From: Geobacter sp. UBA6151
GTDB lineage: Bacteria; Desulfobacterota; Desulfuromonadia; Geobacterales; Pseudopelobacteraceae
Direction: 5' to 3'
DNA length: 47,911 nucleotides
Assembly (NCBI GenBank): GCA_002423105.1
Contig: DIUT01000018.1
Coordinates: 26,563 to 74,473, forward strand
The notes beneath the pieces are model-generated. The model searched no databases. It was given only the letters and a program-made list of their open reading frames with translations, and was not told the DNA's origin. The position numbers and the translations under genes are program-made. Shown here piece after piece: positions 40,502 through 47,911 of the stretch (its first letter is position 1; each line of letters starts with the position of its first letter).

Positions 40502-42721
40502 CTACTGATGCGCTACATCAGCCCCAGCAGTTCTGCCGCTGCTGTGGCAGGTTGCACATGAGTTTGCATTCTGTGCAGCGTGTGCTACTGAGGATGCGCC
40601 GTCATGGCAGGTGATGCATGCGTTAGCGGTTGGGTTTGTACGCCAGTTCGCAGCATTGGAAGGGGCTCCGCTCCCTTCAACGTGGCACACTCGGCAGTTG
40701 CTGATGATGCCGGGATAGCCAAGTTTTGTGTAGTCGTGGGAACCGCCGGCTGCGCTGTTGATGCGGTACTCTCCGCCTGCCTTGACACTGGGAAGATCTT
40801 TGCCCATGTGCAGTTTATGCACGAGAGTTTGAAGGTCAACGGATTGACCGGTCAGCGAATCTTTGGTGTCCTGTGTATGGCAGGTTACACAAACTTCAAC
40901 TTCATATGCGGCGTGCAGTTTTTTGTTGTTATGGCAGGAAGCACAGTTTTTCATGGTAACTATGTTGCGGGTCTCTGTTACGGCACCACCAGCCGGTTTA
41001 AAGTCGAACCAGGTGTTGTTGGCGTCAACATTTGGTGTGCCAACTTTCTGGAAGGTCATAGCCACACGATGTGTCTTGGTCGGCTCATACGCAACAACGT
41101 TGGGCCCTTGCGGCCAGTTGGCCGGTGTATAGGTGGCAGGCACCAGGCTCGTTGCAGAAGCGTTATGGGCATGGTCAATGGTTCTGATATCGCCTTCAGT
41201 GGAACCGTTCGCAAGCTTGAATTTGTAGCTAAAGCTGCCGTCTGCATTGGCGGTAAGCGTGCCGGTATTTTCAGTGCGTGCCTGAAGTACCGGTGCCATG
41301 GCTGGGTCTTTGGTACGAAAGTTGGCAGTGTAGCTGACCCACTTGTAGGCGCCGTCAGCCCCTTTTACCAGCTTGACCAGAGAAAATGACGGCTTGGTGA
41401 ACTTGGTCATATCAGTAACAGCAGCATTGCCATCCGTAACCGTAAACTTGACCGTAACACCGCCATTTGCATCAACGGTTACGCCGCTTATTTTTGCACT
41501 CATGGTGCGCAGCGCTGCATTGGTGGTTGCCGGCAGTTTGGTTGGGTGATAGGCAGTGATGCCTGCTGCCGTGTGGCACATGGCGCAGAGCTGATCGTTT
41601 GCTTGAGGGCCACCCGTGACGTGATTGGCACCGGTTGCGAAGTTGACATCGTCATGGCAGGAACCGCACGCCTGACGAGTTGGCTTGGCTTTCCAGTTAT
41701 CAGCCTGTGCTGAGCTGCTATGGCATGCCTGGCAGTTTCTGATATCCTGCGGATACTTGATTTCATTGAATTTGGCGCCCCAGAAGTTGTAACCGGTCTT
41801 GGCAAGCTTGTTACCCATATGGAACTTGTGAATCATATTAGGGAAATAGCCGATGATTTCGTTGTCAGCCACCTGTACTGATTTTGATGGGTCAGGAAAA
41901 GCGCCGTTTACTGAGGCCGTGTTGGCTTCGAGAGCTCCACCCTGCTTGGTGTGGCACATGACGCAGAAGCGAACATCACCACGTCCTCTGGAGTGTGTTC
42001 CGCCGCTTTTCGTCAGCACGGTAGTCAAATCATCATGACACGTATTGCAGGCTTCTTTGCTGGTGACTTCCCGCGAAACGGTCGGTGTTCCACCGGCAGG
42101 TACAAAGTCATAAATAAAAGGAAGGGTCGTTATACGCGCCACTGCACCGGCAGGCTGGCCGTCAATGGTAAAGCCGATGCGGTGAGTCTGGGTTGGCACG
42201 TAGGCAACATCCACAGGGTGGAACGTGGTCTTGGTGTGGGGGACATCTTTTTTGATGCTTGTATCAAATGCATACAGATAACTGCCGTCGCCGTTATCGG
42301 TCAGCTTACCGCCAGCGTCACTGGTGGGCCAGCCGTTTGCCGCACTGGTTGTTTTTCTCTGCAAGTAGTTCAACCACTCGTCAGGAGCGCCATTGGTACC
42401 CGGTACCAGGGTGGCAATGGTGAAGCGGGCAAGATAGCCGGTCAGTCCGGTTACACCACGTCCACTCTTGTCGGCTATCTTGAAAGAAACCTCGGGTTTT
42501 CCCGAATCAGGGATAGAAACCTTGGTAACCGTGCCGGACAGCGACAGAGTCTTGATGTTTTCCGCTGTCAGGTCAGCAACCTTGACAACAACGCCAGCGT
42601 CCTTGCCATCTGTGCCGGGCGTACCAGCAGCGCCATCTTTGCCGTCCTCGCCACAGCCGCCCAGCATCAGTGCTGCGCAGGCAGCAACCAATAGACACAT
42701 TTTTTTCCAACTGGTTTGCAT
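40502..42721 (-). CDS. OmcA/MtrC-type decaheme c-type cytochrome lipoprotein
   Basis: A 739-residue surface-type multiheme cytochrome. The lipoprotein signal ends LMLGGC (Cys23), followed by a collagen-like Gly-rich linker (GEDGKDGAAGTPGTDG). I count exactly ten CxxCH heme sites: CNTCH, CVMCH, CQACH, CGSCH, CAMCH in the first half and CASCH, CVTCH, CRVCH, CITCH, CATCH in the second, each set after a beta-rich domain. This five-plus-five layout is that of OmcA/MtrC proteins, which carry electrons across or outside the outer membrane to metal oxides or other acceptors. A sigma-54 promoter lies ~310 bases upstream, and the gene directly upstream encodes a sigma-54 activator. No porin (MtrB-like) gene is seen. 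Confidence 0.93.
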   Translation of the reverse strand: MQTSWKKMCLLVAACAALMLGGCGEDGKDGAAGTPGTDGKDAGVVVKVADLTAENIKTLSLSGTVTKVSIPDSGKPEVSFKIADKSGRGVTGLTGYLARFTIATLVPGTNGAPDEWLNYLQRKTTSAANGWPTSDAGGKLTDNGDGSYLYAFDTSIKKDVPHTKTTFHPVDVAYVPTQTHRIGFTIDGQPAGAVARITTLPFIYDFVPAGGTPTVSREVTSKEACNTCHDDLTTVLTKSGGTHSRGRGDVRFCVMCHTKQGGALEANTASVNGAFPDPSKSVQVADNEIIGYFPNMIHKFHMGNKLAKTGYNFWGAKFNEIKYPQDIRNCQACHSSSAQADNWKAKPTRQACGSCHDDVNFATGANHVTGGPQANDQLCAMCHTAAGITAYHPTKLPATTNAALRTMSAKISGVTVDANGGVTVKFTVTDGNAAVTDMTKFTKPSFSLVKLVKGADGAYKWVSYTANFRTKDPAMAPVLQARTENTGTLTANADGSFSYKFKLANGSTEGDIRTIDHAHNASATSLVPATYTPANWPQGPNVVAYEPTKTHRVAMTFQKVGTPNVDANNTWFDFKPAGGAVTETRNIVTMKNCASCHNNKKLHAAYEVEVCVTCHTQDTKDSLTGQSVDLQTLVHKLHMGKDLPSVKAGGEYRINSAAGGSHDYTKLGYPGIISNCRVCHVEGSGAPSNAANWRTNPTANACITCHDGASSVAHAAQNANSCATCHSSGRTAGADVAHQ

Positions 42722-42925
42722 ACGGTGAATCTCCTTTTCATTTTGATTTCTACAGTGGGTTCTGACTATGCCATTTTACCGTTTTTCATTTGCTGTCTGT
42801 CTTTGTGCAGGCTGACAAGCGACATGACAGCAGATCACGTGCTGTTTTCTATCTCCTTTCGTAGTGGTCTGTTTTCAGGTTAGCGGGATGACGTTAGCTG
42901 CAATCCCCTTTGAAAAAATTTGGTT

Positions 42926-42993
42926 CCCCGCCGCTATAAAAAGCCTGTTGGACGCCAAAAAACAGCCGATTTTTGTTAGAAAACCGAGCGGGG
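42926..42993 (-). ncRNA. Candidate structured leader RNA of the cytochrome mRNA
   Basis: Three helices can form together on the minus-strand RNA: a closing stem CCCCGC/GCGGGG (42926-42931 with 42988-42993), a hairpin at 42967-42986 with one G-U pair, and a hairpin at 42945-42965 built on CTGTTGG/CCAA...CAG. That is a three-way junction. It sits within the transcript expected from the sigma-54 promoter. It does not match the c-di-GMP riboswitch consensus as I know it. Function unknown. Confidence 0.35.
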
Positions 42994-43031
42994 ATAGTTA
43001 CAGCAGCATCCATTCCAATAAAATTAATAAA

Positions 43032-43047
43032 TGCAATAGGCGTGCCT
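43032..43047 (-). promoter_or_regulatory. Sigma-54 promoter upstream of the decaheme cytochrome
   Basis: The minus strand reads AGGCACGCCTATTGCA. GG (-24) and GC (-12) are separated by exactly 10 bases, and the GGCACG and TTGCA blocks match the RpoN consensus; only the T before GG is changed. Transcription would start near 43021 and run to the cytochrome, giving a ~300-base leader. Confidence 0.75.
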
Positions 43048-43192
43048 CGCAAAATAAGCTAGCAATAACAGTTTGTTGCATCAGTATAGGTTGCGGGAAG
43101 TTTCGTTTTTGTTTAAAAATCGGCAAAAGCAGCCGCATGAAGGTCGGTGGGTGAAGCGCTAACACGCTAATATTAAAGAATAAGTTTGAATT

Positions 43193-43212
43193 CGATATTT
43201 TGTTCAATATCG
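43193..43212. promoter_or_regulatory. Candidate enhancer palindrome for the sigma-54 activator
   Basis: CGATATT and AATATCG form a 7-bp inverted repeat with a 6-base centre, about 150 bases upstream of the sigma-54 promoter. This is the usual distance for an NtrC-type binding site, and the activator gene is adjacent. Confidence 0.45.
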
Positions 43213-43240
43213 GGCGGAGATTGGGTTGAGGTCAGAATAA

Positions 43241-43260
43241 TTACGCGTAACTTCGTGTAA
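43241..43260. promoter_or_regulatory. Second candidate enhancer site
   Basis: TTACGCGTAA (43241-43250) is a perfect 10-bp palindrome, followed directly by a related half-conserved copy, CTTCGTGTAA. It lies ~200 bases upstream of the sigma-54 promoter. It and 43193-43212 are rival candidates; only one may be used. Confidence 0.4.
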
Positions 43261-43307
43261 TACAAGGGGTTATGCCAGTGGTAATAATCAGGCCTGCATG
43301 ATTTTGT

Positions 43308-44660
43308 TTAAGATGGCTTGTTGATGCCGTATCTGACCATTTTGCTGTACAGCGTGCCACGTGAAATGCCAAGCGCCTGTGCGGCCTGGGTCAAATGTCC
43401 GTTTTTTTCTGCCAGTATGGCCCGGATCAGCAACTCCTCGGCAGAGGCTATATTGCTATCATGCAGGGTAAGCAGAAAATCGTTTCTTGAAGCAGAGCGC
43501 ACTTCTTCCGGTAGATGTTCGGGAAGAATCTGGCGTTTCCGGCAAAAAATAACGGTGCGTTCGATGCTATTTGACAATTGCCGGACGTTTCCCGGCCAGG
43601 AGTACTTGCAGAGCAAGGACATGGCAGACTCACTGATGCCGGATATCTTCTTTCCTGTTTTGCTGCAGTAGCGTTCAAGAAAGTAATTTACCAAAAGCGG
43701 GATATCAGACCTGCGCGTCCTCAGTGGCGGCGCTGTCAGTGAAACAACATTTATCCGGTAGTAGAGGTCTTCACGAAACTCCTTGTTTTCCATGGCAACC
43801 GAGAGGTCTTTATTGGTGGCGCAGATGACCCTGGTGTTGATCCGAATCGTTTCAGTGCCGCCGACCCGTTGAAAACTGCCCAACTCCAGAATGCGCAGCA
43901 ATGAAACCTGTGTATGAATCGGAATATCGCCGATTTCGTCAAGAAATATGGTGCCGCCGGAAGCGCTTTCAAACAAGCCGGATTTGCGTTCCGCAGCGCC
44001 GGTAAAGGCCCCTTTCTCATGGCCGAACAGAGCGCTGTTGATTAGCGTATCGGTCAGGGCGGCACAGTTTACCCGCACAAATGGTTTGTCTTTGCGAAGG
44101 CTACCCAGATGGATCGCTTCAGCTATCAACTCCTTGCCGGTGCCGCTTTCTCCATTGATAAGTACGGTGGAATCGGTGCGGGCCACCTGTTGAATCTTGT
44201 CGAACAGTTCCAGCATGGCTTTGTCTCTGCCAACCATGTTGGTAAAACAGAACGAATCATCGGGCCCGCCGGAGTTGTCTTTCAACAGTTTTTTGTGATG
44301 CATTATTTTTTCCAGCTGCTTGCGCAGCATGGCCATATCCAGCGGCTTCAGAATGTAGTCGTAGGCGCCTGCCTTCATCGCCCGTACCGCTTTGTCTGCT
44401 GAATCCACGCCCGTGAGCATCAGCACAAAGATGTCGGGATACTGCTGGCGGATCGCTTCCAGCAAAGCCAGACCGTCCATCTGGGGCATCAGCAGATCGG
44501 TCAGAACGATATCTGCCGGGAACCCCTTGAGAATATCCAGCGCCTCCCTGCCGCTACCGGCAGTTTCGACCACAAGTCGCTCATCGTCCTCCATGCTCCG
44601 GCGAAACAGGCGGCAGTATGACGACTCATCGTCCACATAAAGAACTCGATATGTTTCCAT
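43308..44660 (-). CDS. NtrC-family sigma-54-dependent response regulator
   Basis: A 450-residue activator with three domains. Receiver: acidic pair in VDDES, phospho-acceptor Asp55 in IVLTDLLMP, Lys105. AAA+ domain ~140-380: Walker A GESGTGKE (170-177), sigma-54 contact loop GAFTGA (217-222), Walker B IFLDEIGDI, and the R-finger region. A C-terminal Fis-type helix-turn-helix (HLTQAAQALGISRGTLYSKM). It should be phosphorylated by the adjacent sensor kinase and act on RNA polymerase-sigma-54. Its gene is 2 bases after the receiver gene and immediately upstream of the cytochrome control region, which holds a sigma-54 promoter. Confidence 0.95.
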   Translation of the reverse strand: METYRVLYVDDESSYCRLFRRSMEDDERLVVETAGSGREALDILKGFPADIVLTDLLMPQMDGLALLEAIRQQYPDIFVLMLTGVDSADKAVRAMKAGAYDYILKPLDMAMLRKQLEKIMHHKKLLKDNSGGPDDSFCFTNMVGRDKAMLELFDKIQQVARTDSTVLINGESGTGKELIAEAIHLGSLRKDKPFVRVNCAALTDTLINSALFGHEKGAFTGAAERKSGLFESASGGTIFLDEIGDIPIHTQVSLLRILELGSFQRVGGTETIRINTRVICATNKDLSVAMENKEFREDLYYRINVVSLTAPPLRTRRSDIPLLVNYFLERYCSKTGKKISGISESAMSLLCKYSWPGNVRQLSNSIERTVIFCRKRQILPEHLPEEVRSASRNDFLLTLHDSNIASAEELLIRAILAEKNGHLTQAAQALGISRGTLYSKMVRYGINKPS

Positions 44661-44662
44661 GT

Positions 44663-45067
44663 TTATGGTGTTCCTTTTTCGGAGTGCATAAGCGCTGCTG
44701 TTGCGGCGTCAACCACGGCCTGCCTCAGCTCTTCCATGCTCCAGGGTTTGGCGATAAAACGTATGAGAGGGTTGAGGGAAAGCGCCTGCTCTACTGTCTG
44801 GGTGTCGGCACACCCGGAAATGATAATTCCTGCCGTCCTGGGCCATTTCAGGGCAATTGTTTGCAGAAAGTCGATCCCGTTGCTGCCCGGCATCCGGTAG
44901 TCAGTCAGCACCACCTGTATCGGCTGGCTGGTGTGCAATATTTTCAGCGCTTCCTCCACGGTCAGTGCCTGATACAGTTCAAAATGATCGTCATCAAGCT
45001 GTCTGCGGATGACATTGAGAATGTTTTTTTCATCATCCACACAAAGCACACGGATGGTTTCAGCCAT
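44663..45067 (-). CDS. Single-domain response regulator
   Basis: A 134-residue receiver protein: CVDDEKN acidic pair, Asp56 in VVLTDYRMP, Ser/Cys-rich switch region GIIISGCADTQTVEQAL, Lys in FIAKPW. This variant is typical of RpfG/HnoC-like receivers, but no output domain is attached. The ATG at 45067 overlaps the sensor kinase stop by 8 bases; a longer open frame to 45241 lies in the kinase gene. It is probably a second target or a phosphate sink for the kinase. Confidence 0.9.
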   Translation of the reverse strand: MAETIRVLCVDDEKNILNVIRRQLDDDHFELYQALTVEEALKILHTSQPIQVVLTDYRMPGSNGIDFLQTIALKWPRTAGIIISGCADTQTVEQALSLNPLIRFIAKPWSMEELRQAVVDAATAALMHSEKGTP

Positions 45068-47075
45068 GGTGCGCCTCTGGCTCCAGGCCATGCAACGATA
45101 GTCTGATGGTGAATACGGTCCCCTTGCCAAGCTCGCTTTCAACCGCAATCTCACCGTGATGACGTTGGATAATGTCATGAACGATGGATAAGCCGAGCCC
45201 GGTGCCGACTCCCGCCCCCTTGGTGGTAAAAAACGGCTCAAACAGGTGCTCCAGGTTTTCGGAAGGAATACCGCAACCGGTGTCTTTGATGGCTACAAAG
45301 AGGTTTGCCGCATCCGACCAGGTTGTAATGGTGATTTCCCCCCACTGCTCAATCGCTTGGGATGCATTGATCAAAAGATTCATAAATACCTGATTGAGCT
45401 GCTGCGGGTAACAGAATATCTCCGGGATAGTTCCATACTCCTTTTTGACGTCGGCTTTATAGCGCAGCTCATTCCAGACGATACCGAGCGTGCTCTCCAG
45501 GCAATCATGGATGTTGGCCTGGCGGGCTTCCGGTTCATCCAGCCGGGAAAACCCTTTCAGATTCAAGACAATCTTCTTAACCCGCTCGGTTCCTTCCAGC
45601 GACTCTGTTACGACATCATTGAACTCATCAAGCACATAGTCAACCTTCAGTTTTTGGCGGCACTGTTCAATTTCAGCCAGTTGTTGCTCTGATGCACAGG
45701 AACGCAACGCATCGTGCTGGGCTGCAACGAACTGCGCTATCTTTTTCCAATAGCTTTCCAGAACCTCCAGGTTTCCGGTAACAAAGCCGATCGGGTTATT
45801 TATGTCGTGGGCGACACTTGCCGCCAACTGGCCGATACAGGCCATCTTGTCCTGCTGCACAATGGTAGCCTGTTGTGCCTGTAAATCCTTGTAGGCGTTT
45901 TCAAGGGCCTTGTTCAGGCCATTCAGTTCGCTTGTTCTGCTTTGTACTCGCTGTTCCAGATGCTCGTTCAATTCAACCAGGCGCTCCTCGGCATCTTTGC
46001 GTTCCGCAATTTCGCATTCCAGTTGCCGGTTGGTCTGCGCCTGTTTGGCTAACTCTTCATTCAGGCGCTTGCGGCTCTCGGCAAGTTGCATGTCCACGTT
46101 GCCCAGAACCCGGTAGGCGAAACCGAATAATCCCCCACATAACAACAGGCTGAAGGCGACGACCTGTAGCATGAACGCTCGGAAAGCTCTGGTTTGTTCC
46201 GTCAGGTCGCGCAGCATGACAAAATCACCCACCACCTGTCCGGCTGCATCTCGCAAGGGGAAGGAGAGCGAGCGGTAATATTTTCCGTTTGTTTCCACAA
46301 TGGCGCCAAGCTGTTCCGAAACCGCTCCTGCCGTTGCAAATCTGACAGCAACAGGAGCAGGCAGAGGAATGGTTTGATCGATAATTACTTTATCGCTCAG
46401 CAGGTTCCAGTCGGCGTGGCGTCCCAGCAGTTGCATCCCTGTTTCCCAGGCAGCTCGATCCAGACGCGTTTTGTTGATCAAGATGATAAAGTCTACTTCG
46501 GTTATGACTTTAAGCTCTTGCAGGATATGGTCAATCTCCTGCCCAAGTTCTATATAGCCGATTAACAGTCCGTCAACCATCCAGGGATGGACGGTTCGCA
46601 GGGTAAAGGTTCCGCCGTTGCCCAGTTCCAGGCCTGAGAACGGCTTCCCGCTGTTCATGGCCTGTTGTCTGGTATAGCGGGTGTGGGCAGCGGTTTTGTT
46701 TTCAGGCTGATAGACCCGTAAGACCATATTTCCGTTTTTGTCGTAAAAATAGAAATGAGTAATCTGCTGACGTTCCAATGTGTTTTCAAACACTGCTGTG
46801 CCATGTTTCAGCAGCGCTTGCCGGTCCTTTGCCAGCATGGCATGTGTAAAACGCTCCTGGCTGGAAATGAATGCGATAGCGGTTGACATCATGTCTGTGT
46901 GATTGTCAACGAGGCTTGTCAGAGCGCTTTGCACCCGTTTGTAACGGTGCTGAACCCGATTTTCATACTCTTCCATGCGTAACCGGTAGCTTGTGTACAC
47001 AAATACGGAGGTCAGCAGGACAAAGGTGAGCGTAAGCGGAATCAGTACCCGGCTGCGGACAGTACCCTTCAGCAT
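45060..47075 (-). CDS. Membrane sensor histidine kinase
   Basis: A 671-residue kinase. TM1 (~9-29, VLIPLTLTFVLLTSVFVYTSY); a ~265-residue periplasmic sensor region with Cache-like strands (ITHFYFYDKNGNMVLRVYQPE; VHPWMVDGLLIGYIELGQEID; KYYRSLSFPLRDAAGQVVGDFVMLRD); TM2 (~305-325, AFMLQVVAFSLLLCGGLFGFAY); a coiled coil (~330-400); H-box SVAHDINNPIG with His423; and a HATPase domain with N box NLLINASQAIEQ, G1 DTGCGIP, F box EPFFTTKG and G2 GTGLGLSI. The ligand is unknown. Its ATG shares a base with the glutamate dehydrogenase stop (TAATG). Confidence 0.93.
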   Translation of the reverse strand: MLKGTVRSRVLIPLTLTFVLLTSVFVYTSYRLRMEEYENRVQHRYKRVQSALTSLVDNHTDMMSTAIAFISSQERFTHAMLAKDRQALLKHGTAVFENTLERQQITHFYFYDKNGNMVLRVYQPENKTAAHTRYTRQQAMNSGKPFSGLELGNGGTFTLRTVHPWMVDGLLIGYIELGQEIDHILQELKVITEVDFIILINKTRLDRAAWETGMQLLGRHADWNLLSDKVIIDQTIPLPAPVAVRFATAGAVSEQLGAIVETNGKYYRSLSFPLRDAAGQVVGDFVMLRDLTEQTRAFRAFMLQVVAFSLLLCGGLFGFAYRVLGNVDMQLAESRKRLNEELAKQAQTNRQLECEIAERKDAEERLVELNEHLEQRVQSRTSELNGLNKALENAYKDLQAQQATIVQQDKMACIGQLAASVAHDINNPIGFVTGNLEVLESYWKKIAQFVAAQHDALRSCASEQQLAEIEQCRQKLKVDYVLDEFNDVVTESLEGTERVKKIVLNLKGFSRLDEPEARQANIHDCLESTLGIVWNELRYKADVKKEYGTIPEIFCYPQQLNQVFMNLLINASQAIEQWGEITITTWSDAANLFVAIKDTGCGIPSENLEHLFEPFFTTKGAGVGTGLGLSIVHDIIQRHHGEIAVESELGKGTVFTIRLSLHGLEPEAHHG

Positions 47076-47911
47076 TACAGAGCACCGGTCCGGTCCATAC
47101 GGGCCAGGTGCCGCCGCACCATTTCCTCAAAATCCAGGTCCCGGTTACCGCTGTAGACCAATGAGGCCCCGATTTCAGCAGCCAGAATGGCAGCCTTGTA
47201 TTTTGCGGGCAATCTGCTGATCCGCTTTCTGAACTGCGGCTCTTCCCGCAGCAGGGCGGGGAGATGTCTGAGCAGTGCTTTTTTAAAGGGTTGTTGCAGG
47301 CAGAGTTCTGACCTTTGGCTGAAAAAGCGGAACAAGCGGTGGTAAAAACTGTTGATGTTTTGACTGATCTGGTCCGAAAGTTCGGTATAGGAGAGTGTGC
47401 CTTCACACTCATGGTAGCGGCGCAGGATCAGGCGTGCTTCATCGGCGGCCCGTTTTTCAAGAATCTTCAGCACATCACCAACGTAGCGTTCCTTGTGCTG
47501 GAGGAATTCCCGTTCCGACAGCAGCAGGTTGGCAATAATTTCGTAGGATGACGAAATGACGCCGCACTTGTTGGCCGAGGCGTCCCGCATCAGGATCACC
47601 CCTTTGCGTTGCAGCTCTGTCCGGGCTTCCGGCGTGATGAAGGAGTTGGCCCCCTCGATGATGACCGGTGCCGAGGGGGTGCCGTCGGGCAGCAGGTAGT
47701 GCTGCCAATTGCTGCTGTCAATGGTTTCGGGGCGTCCACCGGCCGGTATGAAGAGTTCCGCCTCAACGCGAAAAACCATGGTTGCGTATTCACGGTAAAA
47801 ATCGTCAAGCGCCACCCATTGTTCCAGCAGTGAGCCGTCTGCCAAACGTTCAAAACGGCGGTGCAACTCCTTCAGGCCGTCCATCCGCTTGCCGCTCCTG
47901 AGCAGCAGAAT
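47075..47911 (-). CDS. Large NAD-type glutamate dehydrogenase, C-terminal part (5' end outside window)
   Basis: The frame is open to the right edge, so only the last 279 codons are seen. IEGANSFITPEARTELQRKGVILMRDASANKCGVISSSYEIIANLLLSE is the C-terminal Rossmann region of Glu/Leu/Phe/Val dehydrogenases, with the GAN and N-K-GGV-type elements (here ANKCGVISSSYE). The long helical tail after it is typical of the large NAD-dependent class rather than the ~450-residue GdhA. It would convert glutamate to 2-oxoglutarate and ammonium. Its stop overlaps the start of the sensor kinase, so it belongs to the signalling operon. The catalytic Lys lies outside the window. Confidence 0.8.
   Translation of the reverse strand: MLLLRSGKRMDGLKELHRRFERLADGSLLEQWVALDDFYREYATMVFRVEAELFIPAGGRPETIDSSNWQHYLLPDGTPSAPVIIEGANSFITPEARTELQRKGVILMRDASANKCGVISSSYEIIANLLLSEREFLQHKERYVGDVLKILEKRAADEARLILRRYHECEGTLSYTELSDQISQNINSFYHRLFRFFSQRSELCLQQPFKKALLRHLPALLREEPQFRKRISRLPAKYKAAILAAEIGASLVYSGNRDLDFEEMVRRHLARMDRTGAL

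Larger units (their letters stand above)
42722..43307. other. 586-base control region between cytochrome and sigma-54 activator genes
   Basis: No credible gene is present; a 96-codon plus-strand frame (42864-43154) has no family features and lies across the regulatory elements. From activator to cytochrome the region holds candidate enhancer palindromes (43157-43260), a sigma-54 promoter (43032-43047), and a ~300-base leader with a possible three-way RNA junction (42926-42993) and two direct GTTAGC copies (42879-42884 and 42893-42898). Confidence 0.6.

Noticed and set aside
42722..43021. GEMM c-di-GMP riboswitch in the cytochrome leader
   Set aside because: The core sequence elements known for that class could not be found on the minus strand; only generic stems are present.
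42864..43154. Plus-strand 96-codon open frame in the cytochrome control region
   Set aside because: No family features, no good ribosome site, and it overlaps the sigma-54 promoter and leader elements.
1..47911. tRNA or rRNA genes, phage attachment sites, insertion sequences
   Set aside because: No cloverleaf ends, rRNA signatures, integrase or transposase were seen in intergenic stretches on either strand.

Overview
The window looks like chromosome from an anaerobic, respiring deltaproteobacterium of the Geobacter / Desulfuromonadales type. This is inferred from the gene set, not from a database match. The supporting genes are a lipoprotein decaheme c-type cytochrome of the OmcA/MtrC kind, a heme-binding c-di-GMP enzyme, the futalosine menaquinone gene mqnE, many two-component genes including a sigma-54 activator, a large NAD-type glutamate dehydrogenase, and two SurA/PpiC-type lipoproteins. 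I see no tRNA, rRNA or CRISPR array.

Left edge (1-4.9 kb) is a defence/accessory island: the C-terminal end of a type I restriction subunit (hsdR), a low-GC GxxExxY nuclease-like gene bracketed by inverted repeats, a fused HsdM-HsdS methylase/specificity protein, and a small helix-turn-helix protein. Convergent to them is a solitary PemK/MazF-type toxin, followed by a dense run of RNA hairpins. From 5 to 14.9 kb come housekeeping and signalling genes: pdxA, a TTG-started GGDEF/EAL protein with a periplasmic CxxCH, sfsA, an FAD-dependent dehydrogenase, a receiver / universal stress protein / receiver-kinase operon, a RodZ-like protein and a TPR lipoprotein. From 15 to 18.3 kb, on the minus strand, are ndk, rlmN, mtnP and a PfkB kinase; rlmN, mtnP and pfkB are tightly packed.

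A second small accessory patch (18.3-19.3 kb) holds a PIN-domain gene with a small partner. From 27.3 down to 19.4 kb runs a drug-efflux operon: TetR regulator, membrane fusion lipoprotein, RND pump (broken by a frameshift at its midpoint), a PabB-PabC fusion, and a TolC-type outer membrane protein. Its promoter, a perfect -35 box with 17-bp spacing, is flanked by two TACCGNNCGGTA palindromes, a textbook repressor layout. Divergent from it is a LysM lytic transglycosylase with its own strong promoter, then a membrane TPR protein and a tandem degenerate receiver protein.

From 30.5 to 40.3 kb are envelope and metabolic genes: two PpiC-type lipoproteins, a stray FlgM-like gene, an active/inactive M16 peptidase pair, an MlaD-like protein, a CoA-binding protein divergent from mqnE, a nitronate-monooxygenase-like flavoprotein and a YtxH protein.

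The right end (40.5-47.9 kb) is the most coherent system. A glutamate dehydrogenase (3' end only), a sensor kinase, a receiver protein and an NtrC-type sigma-54 activator are translationally coupled or closely packed on the minus strand. The next gene downstream is the decaheme cytochrome. In the 586-bp gap between activator and cytochrome lies a near-perfect sigma-54 promoter (GGCACG-N4-TTGCA), with palindromes upstream of it and a long (about 300 nt), apparently structured leader downstream. I infer that this cluster senses an unknown periplasmic signal and switches on an extracellular electron-transfer cytochrome.
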